Shown here one piece after another: positions 1 to 4,932 of a stretch of 64,000 bases of DNA. The position numbers and the translations under genes were made by a program. The DNA lies in NCBI GenBank assembly GCA_023014485.1, contig JAJOZX010012224.1, positions 48,990 through 112,989 of the forward strand, read 5' to 3'. This stretch comes from Bathynomus jamesi (Eukaryota; Arthropoda; Malacostraca; Isopoda; Cirolanidae). The first letter of the stretch is position 1; each line of letters opens with the position of its first letter. The notes beneath the pieces were generated by a model. The model saw nothing but the letters and a program-made list of their open reading frames with translations. It searched no databases and was not told the origin of the DNA.

Positions 1-174
1 TAATTATGTAAAATCTATAATCCTAATTGAATTTTATTACTTTTGACACATTCGAATTCATTTACGTTCCGTCCCTCCAGTCACTTTTGCATTAAAACGC
101 GTATGCAAACATTATCATCATAATACATAATAATTATTGCTTACTTTATATAAATTCTCGCTCATGCATTTATA
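1..174. other. AT-rich non-coding stretch, start of unit
   Basis: It contains CCGTCCCTCC at 69-78, which recurs at 4468-4477, an ACGCGT word near 98, ATGCAAA near 104 and a TATATAAA word near 148. No gene is seen. Confidence 0.6.
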
Positions 175-325
175 CAGTTAATTTAACAATCCTCTCAGCT
201 AATCTGTGTCTCGAAATTATAAAATACACACTTTGTACCCAATAAACATAAATACACATTTGACCACAGGTCTATACATCATCCACTACGTAATTCGATT
301 TGTACCTACAACAGTCAATAAAAAT
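175..325. repeat. 151-bp direct repeat, first copy
   Basis: Starts CAGTTAATTTAACAATCC and ends CAGTCAATAAAAATG. It is paired with 388-538, with scattered substitutions between the two and very similar length. It includes GACC-ACA-GGTC at 262-272 and two AATAAA words at 241-246 and 318-323. The same pair exists in every unit. Confidence 0.85.
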
Positions 326-387
326 GCATGTATGCACACTATATATACTATATACATACAAACCTTATGCTAAAATCATTGAATATT

Positions 388-538
388 CAGTTACTTGAAC
401 AATCCTATCAGCTAATCTGTCCCTCGAAATTGTAAAATACACACTTTGCACCTAATACACCCAAATACACACTAGACCACAGGTCTATACATCATCCATT
501 ACGTAATTCGATTTTTTACCTACAATAGTCAATAAAAA
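388..538. repeat. 151-bp direct repeat, second copy
   Basis: Starts CAGTTACTTGAACAATCC and ends CAATAGTCAATAAAAAT. Compared with the first copy the small palindrome is extended to TAGACC-ACA-GGTCTA (473-487), a six-pair stem with a three-base loop. The 62-bp spacer between the copies contains ATATATACTATATACATAC. Confidence 0.85.
473..487. other. Short perfect hairpin TAGACC/GGTCTA
   Basis: Six-base inverted repeat around an ACA loop. It is kept by eye in all units. The homologous position in the first duplicate (262-272) has only the four-base core GACC/GGTC. Confidence 0.6.
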
Positions 539-876
539 TTAGTTACGAATTGTACTATCATGGTAACCTTGAAAATCCATGAACTTTAAAATTTATAGTT
601 TTCCCTTTTACTCTATTCATTATGTACATAATTTTGCCCACAGAAAAATAAAAATTTTGTAAAAAAATTTTAACAATATCATTCTTTGTCTAGCTTAATT
701 GTTTGTCTAAAATTAAAGTATTAATCTTTGAATTCTTTTATATTATATAATAACTCACTTGTTCTGTATAAAACTTGTATTGTAAAAAAGAATGTCGTCA
801 CCTAACTTGAATTACTTACGATGTTATTTTCTCAATTGTATTATATTGTATTATATTATTGTATTAATACCATTTT
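539..876. other. AT-rich non-coding stretch upstream of the polypurine run
   Basis: It contains TTTTGTAAAAAAATTTTAAC near 653-673, whose A-run length differs among units, and a TATTATATTG-type short repeat at 838-866. No gene or clear signal is seen. Confidence 0.55.
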
Positions 877-887
877 AGGGGGGGAAA
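877..887 (+). promoter_or_regulatory. Polypurine tract candidate
   Basis: A, seven G and AAA, followed by TAC and then TGTAAAAAG. A purine run just before a TG start is where plus-strand priming occurs in LTR retroelements. The G run is seven in units 1-5, 7, 8, 10 and 12 and six in units 6, 9, 11 and 13. Confidence 0.4.
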
Positions 888-1108
888 TACTGTAAAAAGT
901 GAACAATGAACAATTCCTACACCATCATTATATGGATTCATTGTCTTCATGCAGAACTTATGTTCGTATAGTTTTTTATGTTGAATGTTCATTTTTACAT
1001 AAGAAACCAAAATCGCCTAAGCGAGTTTTGGATAGAATTTCGATTTATACTTCTTTATTCATTACTGTATTTCCCTAATTCATCTTTTCTAATAATGACT
1101 TATACACT

Positions 1109-1118
1109 ATGACGTCAT
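1109..1118. promoter_or_regulatory. CRE-like palindrome ATGACGTCAT
   Basis: A perfect ten-base palindrome containing TGACGTCA, the consensus site of CREB/ATF-type bZIP factors. It lies about 210 bp upstream of the TATA box, within the part that would be U3. The eight-base core is intact in twelve units and altered to CGACGTCA in unit 11. Binding is inferred from the consensus only. Confidence 0.45.
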
Positions 1119-1253
1119 AAAATAACTTTATTCTCTTTACGTTTCCCATACTTTGTACACTGAATCACGTTCTTAGTATTTGGACATCTTCCGTATTCAA
1201 TGTATGGTAAATTCTTTAGTAATAAGGTTGTGGTGTTATGTAGTATAAACATT

Positions 1254-1287
1254 ATTATTCAACCATACTCATTATTCAACCATACTC
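1254..1287. repeat. Two exact 17-bp tandem repeats
   Basis: ATTATTCAACCATACTC occurs twice back to back, just upstream of the TATA box, and is kept in all units. It could be a duplicated upstream element, but no known factor is recognised. Confidence 0.8.
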
Positions 1288-1322
1288 ATTCTTACGTCCA
1301 TACCTTATCTTGATCATTATCC

Positions 1323-1330
1323 TATATAAA
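1323..1330 (+). promoter_or_regulatory. TATA box with a nearby initiator-like site
   Basis: TATATAAA, preceded by CC and followed by an initiator-like TCATTT at 1344-1349 that fits the arthropod TCAKTY pattern. The spacing to the initiator A (about 23 bp) is slightly short for a standard TATA promoter, so the true start may be a little further on. The first ATG (1366) follows closely. All units keep the TATA motif. Confidence 0.4.
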
Positions 1331-1365
1331 TTTTATTAAATATTCATTTTTACTCGTGTCAATCT

Positions 1366-1566
1366 ATGAAACGCAAAACTTTTGCCTTCGTTCGAAAACG
1401 TTCAAATACGTTCTCGTATTATATTTTTTTCATTTTTATTTTTAAGTGCGTTCACCCCTCAAGATATTCAAAAATGCTGAGGTTAAGTGATCGAATTCCG
1501 CTGACTGGCAGATTCGAGCGCCTCAAAGATAAAATACCTCCGTTCGCTCTGATTTCAAATTCATAA
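1366..1566 (+). CDS. Doubtful 66-codon open frame downstream of the TATA box
   Basis: The predicted product is basic at its N-terminus, has a short aromatic/hydrophobic run at about residues 18-27 and a basic, proline-containing C-terminal part. I recognise no family. The equivalent frame is open in ten units, at 6299, 11221, 21054, 30900, 35830, 40715, 45677, 55645 and 60626 besides this one. It is broken by one-base indels in units 4, 6 and 11. Nearby non-coding DNA is equally conserved, so an open frame here does not show selection. It might be a short leader peptide of the array transcript or chance. Confidence 0.12.
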   Translation: MKRKTFAFVRKRSNTFSYYIFFIFIFKCVHPSRYSKMLRLSDRIPLTGRFERLKDKIPPFALISNS

Positions 1567-1590
1567 CATATTATAGCATATTATTTCGTA

Positions 1591-1596
1591 AATAAA
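1591..1596 (+). terminator. Polyadenylation signal candidate
   Basis: AATAAA about 245 bp after the putative start site, followed within 15-30 bases by the GT-rich GCCATGTACGTTGT. This is the order expected at the R/U5 junction of an LTR. All units keep the hexamer. AATAAA is common in AT-rich DNA, so the placement rather than the word is the evidence. Confidence 0.35.
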
Positions 1597-1603
1597 TTAT
1601 CTC

Positions 1604-2042
1604 GTAAGTGCCATGTACGTTGTATTATATTTCTAAACATCTTAATTGTCTATTAATATGAAACACTGTAAAAACAAAACAAAGTTATAGTAACTGTTTA
1701 ATTGTAATTAACTGTAATACTTTAATTTAATATAACGTAATGTACTTTAATGAAACTGTAATTAATAATAACTTGTAATGTACTTCAATGAAACTGTAAT
1801 TAAATGTAATGATTTAATTTATAATGTAAGAATGTACTTTAATAGAACTGTAATGAACAATCATAAGCGAATGTGAAGTAATCCATAATTGTAATCGTAA
1901 TTGTAATGAACCAAAATTAATACGTACTCAGTCGTGTACGTACTTAATTTGTACTTATGTGTACTATTACGAAATTATATCGCCTTCATAAATGTAGACT
2001 CGGCGAAAAATACAAATTAGTTTTTATTTTTATTTTTTTTAG
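1604..2042 (+). other. Candidate AT-rich intron of 439 bp
   Basis: GTAAGT at 1604-1609 is the consensus 5' splice site and is present in all thirteen units. The other end is a 20-base T-rich tract (2021-2040) followed by AG (2041-2042), a strong 3' splice-site pattern. The interval is low-complexity AT-rich DNA with TGTAAT words, and the sequence after it is richer in G and C. In unit 11 the tract is rearranged and the bases after the AG are lost. No transcript data are available, so splicing is inferred. Confidence 0.25.
1690..1915. repeat. Degenerate TGTAAT/AATGTACTTTAAT repeats
   Basis: Three imperfect copies of an AATGTACTT(T/C)AATGAAACTG-type module start near 1738, 1778 and 1830, among many TGTAAT words. 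The block is inside the candidate intron and is strongly conserved between units. Confidence 0.6.
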
Positions 2043-2074
2043 TTGAAATCTTTCAAACCATCTGATCATGTGTT

Positions 2075-2113
2075 TAAAAAGGGGGGAAATTTAACCTTCA
2101 ACTGTCCTCCCCC
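2075..2113. other. G-run / C-run inverted pair
   Basis: AAAAAGGGGGGAAAT at 2076-2090 faces CCTCCCCC at 2106-2113, giving a possible stem of five or six G:C pairs around an AT-rich loop. The purine run is a second polypurine-like tract in the unit, but no TG boundary follows it. Confidence 0.45.
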
Positions 2114-2223
2114 AAAACATTTAAGTTTATATTATACATGTACTTGTAAAATTACAGCACTTCTTCATTAGACTTCTTGATATTTGCACTTCAGATTAGC
2201 ACTTCATTAGGACTCCTTTGTTA

Positions 2224-2316
2224 GCAGCCTCGCTGCGGGGAGGGGGCAGAGGCCCCTTGCCTTCTTAATATTTTTAGATTCCGGCCTGAGCCATGGTCGA
2301 AAGAGGTCGAACCTCT
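2224..2316. other. GC-rich island with small perfect hairpins
   Basis: In an otherwise AT-rich unit this stretch holds GCAGC-CTC-GCTGC (2224-2236), a G-rich run facing GGCCCC, and AGAGGT-CGA-ACCTCT (2302-2316). The hairpins have five and six pairs and three-base loops. It is nearly invariant between units. It might be a structured part of a transcript; it does not fold as a tRNA by eye. Confidence 0.55.
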
Positions 2317-2512
2317 ACCCCTGTAAATTTAGAGCAGTACCTGTATATTTTTAAGAAGTAAACCACAGTAAAAGAAGTTTTTATCTTTTTCCTTCGAGCC
2401 TTGTTCTCTTCAGGAACTCAGTCAGTTAAGTCGACAAGTTATAAAAGAAAAGTCGATAATTTTAGTATCAGAGAAAGTATCAGAGTATTATAAAAAGAGA
2501 AGAATTAAAAAT

Positions 2513-2727
2513 TGGCGACCCTTTGCCCAAATTAAGAGACAACCCAAGCACCATAGAAGATATTGGCATAACAGTCTGGCGAGTCTGTAGCCAAGAGTTT
2601 AACAGAGTGGCGACCGAAAAGAATTAGAATGTTATAGAAGAAATATCCGTTGTTTGCCTCCTAACTAGAACCCCCGTCGATCCGAACCGACTCAGGGCCA
2701 TAAAAGGGGGGTTAACATTTGGCGACC
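2513..2727 (+). repeat. Three copies of TGGCGACC plus one TGGCGAGT
   Basis: The octamer occurs at 2513-2520, 2608-2615 and 2720-2727, with the variant at 2577-2584. Only the last copy is preceded by an ACA boundary. Flanking sequence differs between copies, so this is reiteration of a short motif rather than a simple tandem duplication. Confidence 0.75.
2720..2727 (+). promoter_or_regulatory. Primer-binding-site candidate (tRNA-Arg type)
   Basis: TGGCGACC starts two bases after the TTAACA end of the LTR-like segment. TGG is complementary to the CCA tail of tRNAs, and TGGCGACC is, from memory, the start of the tRNA-Arg-primed binding site of several insect Ty3/gypsy elements. The match does not extend beyond eight bases with that tRNA. 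Copies at 2513 and 2608 are alternatives; the one at 2608 matches nine bases. Confidence 0.35.
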
Positions 2728-2825
2728 CTACTACCAGGATTATAAGAAGATTTTAAGAAGAGGATTTTAACAAGAGGCCACTCTTTGGCCAAGATAGAAA
2801 TTACCCTGCATCAGGATAAAACCAG

Positions 2826-2908
2826 TTGACCGGCGTGTCACGACTTCTAGTTCGTAACATCCACCCTTGAACCGGTGTGTCACGACTCCAAGTTCTCCAC
2901 GCCTAGTT
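2826..2908. repeat. Diverged tandem duplication of about 42 bp
   Basis: GTGTCACGACT recurs exactly at 2835-2845 and 2877-2887, with related flanks TTGACCGG and TTGAACCGG before it and TAGTTC / AAGTTC after it. The duplication accounts for the repetitive look of the reverse-strand frame across this region. Confidence 0.75.
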
Positions 2909-3029
2909 TTCATCCAAGAAGAAGTAGCCAGGAAGAGGTCTTCAGGACACGTCTCTGAGGATTTCCCCATAGAAGAAATTGTTAAGTACAGAGTTGGTTT
3001 TTTTAAGTAATTTGTAAACATTTGAAAAA

Positions 3030-3134
3030 TCAGTATTATTAACAGTTAATATTTAGTATTGAGCCAGAATTTACAAGAAACACAGTGAACATTTCAGACA
3101 CCAGTGATACATTTGCTTTTATTGAAACAGTAAT
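3030..3134. other. Unannotated leader stretch
   Basis: AT-rich sequence with several CAG words and no repeat or frame of note. It leads into the purine minisatellites. Confidence 0.4.
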
Positions 3135-3246
3135 TTTAACAGAGAGTTAATTGTAACAGAGAGTTAATTGTAACACAGAGTTAATTGTAACAGAGAGTTA
3201 ATTGTAACAGAGTTAATTGTAACACAGAGTTAATTGTAACAAGAGA
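3135..3246. repeat. Purine minisatellite A, CAGAGAGTTAATTGTAA-type modules
   Basis: Modules of about 17 bp built on GAGTTAATTGTAAC, six in this unit. There are five in unit 2, four in unit 9 and six in units 10-13. Module variants with ACAGAG and AGAGAG alternate. Confidence 0.85.
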
Positions 3247-3349
3247 GTCAAGAGAGTTAATTTCAAAGAGAGTTAATTTCAAAGAGAGTTAATTTCAAAG
3301 AGAGTTAATTTCAAAGAGAGTTAATTTCAGAGAGTTAATTTCAGAGTTA
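3247..3349. repeat. Purine minisatellite B, AAAGAGAGTTAATTTC modules
   Basis: 16-bp modules ending in GTTAATTTC(A), six in unit 1, seven or eight in units 2-8 and eleven in units 9-13. It is the main cause of unit length variation. It is clearly related to minisatellite A (TTAATTTCA versus TTAATTGTAA). Confidence 0.88.
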
Positions 3350-3503
3350 TTTTCACTGTTATATTCAGTATAGAATAATTTTATTTTATGTATCAAACAT
3401 AATAGTATCGTACCTTCGTGTACATTCGAGTGAAATGTTGTTTACATTTTATATTTTTGTTTGCAAATTTTTTTCAATTACTGAATTGAATTGACTTGCA
3501 AAT
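3350..3503. other. AT-rich spacer between minisatellites
   Basis: Contains CGTACCTTCGTGTACATTCG near 3410 and CAATTACTGAATTGAATTG near 3475. It is highly conserved except in unit 13. No gene is seen. Confidence 0.45.
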
Positions 3504-3547
3504 TAAGAGAGAGAGAGTTTAGAGAGAGTTTATAGAGTTATAGAGTT
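3504..3547. repeat. GA-rich microsatellite
   Basis: AGAGAGAGAGAG followed by TTTAGAGAGAG and TATAGAGTTATAGAGTTA. Length is almost constant between units, unlike the neighbouring minisatellites. Confidence 0.7.
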
Positions 3548-3646
3548 ACTTGAAGCAGTTTCAAGTTCCATTTTCAGTTTTCAGACAGTTTCAGTTGGTT
3601 GTAACCAAAAGCGACAACCAAACCCCAGAGATTTATAAAGATACTT

Positions 3647-3729
3647 GAAGTAGTTTTGAAGTCAGTTTTGAAGTCATTTTTTGAAGTCATTTTTGAAGTC
3701 ATTTTTTGAAGTCAGTTTTTGAAGTCAGT
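3647..3729. repeat. GAAGTCATTTTT short tandem repeat
   Basis: Six or so modules of 12-14 bp built on TTTTGAAGTCA, with T-run length varying between modules and units. Confidence 0.8.
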
Positions 3730-3817
3730 CGGTTGCACCAAGAGAGTCAACCAAAACAGAGGTTAATCGTCTCCACTTGAATAGAGATCAAGTGCAGTCA
3801 TTTTCCATTTTTAGTTA
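3728..3817. repeat. 90-bp module, first copy
   Basis: Carries one H hairpin and one S hairpin. It differs from the second copy (3870-3959) at about two positions by eye, in the hairpin loop (GAGAGTC versus GAGGGTC) and near the end (TTTTTAG versus TTTTCAG). Confidence 0.88.
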
Positions 3818-3869
3818 ATTTCAAGTTAGACAGTTTAAGTATAGAGATACTTGATTGCATTTCAAGTAA

Positions 3870-3959
3870 GTCGGTTGCACCAAGAGGGTCAACCAAAACA
3901 GAGGTTAATCGTCTCCACTTGAATAGAGATCAAGTGCAGTCATTTTCCATTTTCAGTTA
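3870..3959. repeat. 90-bp module, second copy
   Basis: Second copy of the hairpin-bearing module, separated from the first by 52 bp that hold the TACTTGA hairpin. A GTAAGT word at 3866-3871 overlaps its left end. Confidence 0.88.
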
Positions 3960-4022
3960 GTTGCAAATCAGTTTTCAGTTTCAGAAGGTTGCATCCAAGA
4001 GGGACAACCGCCCCAGAGATTT

Positions 4023-4130
4023 AGTTATATTCGAAGTCAGAGTTATATTCGAAGTCAGAGTTATATTCGAAGTCAGAGTTATATTCGAAGTCAGAGTTTT
4101 ATTCGAAGTTAGAGTTTTATTTGAAGTTAG
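4023..4130. repeat. Six 18-bp tandem modules AGTTATATTCGAAGTCAG
   Basis: Four modules of the quoted form are followed by two variants (AGTTTTATTCGAAGTTAG and AGTTTTATTTGAAGTTAG). Most units have three plus two; units 1 and 9 have four plus two. The 18-bp period keeps frames open on both strands, creating spurious Val-Ile-Phe-Glu-Val-Arg repeat frames. Confidence 0.9.
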
Positions 4131-4194
4131 AGAGTTCAAGTCAAAGTTAGTTTTTAAGTCGAAGTTAGTTTTCAAGTCCCAAGTTTTCAATGCA

Positions 4195-4290
4195 GTCAAT
4201 TGAATTCAACCTTTTTTTGTTGTTCAAGAGAATTTAATTGAACCTTTTTTTTGTTGTAAAAGAGAATTAAATTCAACCTGAATTGACCCA
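4195..4290. repeat. Imperfect repeats of AATTGAACC + T run + GTTGT + AGAGAATT
   Basis: Two full modules of about 37 bp and a partial third. The T runs are seven to nine bases and vary between units. A related TTTAAC-T9-GTTTAAA element follows at about 4303-4326. Confidence 0.75.
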
Positions 4291-4400
4291 TTTGTGTCTT
4301 TAGTTTAACTTTTTTTTTGTTTAAAGGAAATTGACCGATTTGTCTTTTTCATGCCATTGTTACGTATATAAATATATAGTTATGTAATTCATTATTTGTA

Positions 4401-4439
4401 ACCAAAATAGTTTTTACAATTGTTTGTAACGATTTTGGT
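4401..4439 (+). other. Compound stem-loop
   Basis: Outer arms ACCAAAAT (4401-4408) and ATTTTGGT (4432-4439) enclose an inner hairpin TTACAA-TTGT-TTGTAA (4414-4429). Both stems are perfect. A TATATAAATATATA stretch lies about 30 bp upstream. It is intact in most units and damaged in unit 8. Confidence 0.55.
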
Positions 4440-4528
4440 AATTATTGTAATGTATATGAGGAACATGCCGTCCCTCCGTTTGTTGAACTCTTTTAATTTT
4501 TTGTTCTAAGTAGTGTGACAAGCAATCT

Positions 4529-4560
4529 TTTTAAAAAAAAAAAAAAAGAGCAAAGTGCTC
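4529..4560 (+). other. T5/A15 tract followed by GAGCA-AAG-TGCTC hairpin
   Basis: A short T run and a long A run are followed by a five-pair hairpin with a three-base loop at 4548-4560. A-run length differs in nearly every unit, whereas the hairpin is constant. Confidence 0.6.
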
Positions 4561-4644
4561 ACGAAAGATGTAATTATCAATTTCAGACTTATACCCCCCG
4601 CTTAGTCACTCAATTCCCCCGAATGTCGTACTCCAAACTTTGTT

Positions 4645-4676
4645 TTTTTATTTTATTTAAAAAAAAAAAAAAAAAC
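4645..4676. repeat. T7-ATTTTATTT-A16 tract
   Basis: A T-rich run joined to a long A run, able to fold back on itself. Length varies between units. Variable run length is expected both from replication slippage and from sequencing error. Confidence 0.7.
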
Positions 4677-4684
4677 CAACCCCA

Positions 4685-4726
4685 GTTGAACCCAGTGTCA
4701 ACCGGAGAAATGGTTCAACCATGGTT
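4685..4726 (+). other. GTTGAACC/GGTTCAAC stem-loop and AACCATGGTT palindrome
   Basis: Eight-base arms at 4685-4692 and 4712-4719 enclose a 19-base loop. The right arm overlaps the ten-base palindrome at 4717-4726. The palindrome is lost by one base in units 3, 8 and 11, while the stem remains. Confidence 0.55.
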
Positions 4727-4932
4727 AATTCCTCTTTAGTACTATGGAACATAACCTCCATTTATGTTAAGTTGTGTTTTTATTTTTAAGAATACTACAG
4801 TATATGGCTATGAATTTTAGTAGTCGAAATTAATTGTGTCAAAATTCAATTTTAAAACCGTGAGATCTACTTTCATTAACTGTAAGGTCCTCTAAGTTCG
4901 TTTTTTTTAATTACCTTATACGTGTAACTGAT
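4727..4932. other. AT-rich non-coding end of unit
   Basis: Contains the site of the TGAA duplication (near 4810), AAAACCGTGAGATCTAC near 4854 and a T8 run near 4902. No gene is seen. It runs directly into the next unit with no boundary motif. Confidence 0.55.

Larger units (their letters stand above)
891..2717 (+). mobile_element. LTR-like segment of unit 1
   Basis: The segment begins TGTAAAAAG three bases after a polypurine run and ends GGTTAACA, two bases before TGGCGACC. TGT...ACA ends, an upstream polypurine tract and a downstream primer-site-like octamer are the standard layout of an LTR. Inside, in order, are a CRE-like palindrome (1109-1118), a TATA box (1323-1330), AATAAA (1591-1596) and a long GC-richer 3' part, which would correspond to U3, R and U5. 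Length is 1827 bp. The call is inferred from layout: no target-site duplication or coding remnant is available, and each LTR is shared by two neighbouring internal regions because the array is continuous. Confidence 0.45.
3548..4009 (+). other. Cluster of eight short hairpins of two alternating classes
   Basis: Class S has ACTTGA/TCAAGT arms: 3548-3566 (seven pairs, loop of five), 3774-3794 (seven pairs, loop ATAGAGA), 3848-3868 (seven pairs, loop TTGCATT) and 3916-3936 (as 3774). Class H has GGTTG/CAACC arms: 3597-3619, 3731-3752, 3873-3894 and 3987-4009, with a CCAAGAG-like loop. Order is S-H-H-S-S-H-S-H. All eight recur in every unit with few changes. In an LTR element this is the leader position where packaging or dimerisation structures lie, but that role is inference. 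Confidence 0.6.
1..4932 (+). repeat. Macrosatellite unit 1 (reference unit)
   Basis: This unit is used as the reference for all internal features listed separately. It carries six modules of the first purine minisatellite and six of the second, the lowest count of the latter in the array. It has six 18-bp modules at 4023-4130, where most other units have five. The first hairpin of the GGTTG class has the AAAAGCGA loop. The sequence near 4810 reads CTATGAATTTTAG, without the TGAA duplication seen in units 3-7. Longest frames are 84 codons or fewer and follow repeats or low-complexity DNA. Confidence 0.97.

Noticed and set aside
2075..2717. A shorter second LTR starting after the G run at 2081
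   Set aside because: No TG start follows that purine tract and no matching end or duplicate was found; the 891-2717 segment fits better.
891..2717. LTR element in the opposite orientation
   Set aside because: On the minus strand the bases after the putative LTR are not a TGG primer site, and the TATA box and AATAAA order fits only the plus strand.
2767..3021. Reverse-strand 84-codon frame (67 codons in several units)
   Set aside because: It runs across the 42-bp duplicated module, has no recognisable domain, is broken by single-base changes in units 6, 10 and 12, and has no promoter on that strand.
3135..3349. Telomeric repeat
   Set aside because: The GAGAGTTAATT modules do not match TTAGG, TTAGGG or other known telomere units and sit inside every unit.
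3961..4203. Frames with repeated Ile-Phe-Glu-Val-Arg on the plus strand and Leu-Thr-Ser-Asn on the minus strand
   Set aside because: They are products of the 18-bp tandem repeat, whose length is a multiple of three, and appear on both strands at once.
4515..4739. Frames with lysine runs across the A tracts, also at 19269, 24204, 48993 and 53906
   Set aside because: They depend on the exact length of unstable A runs and differ in every unit.
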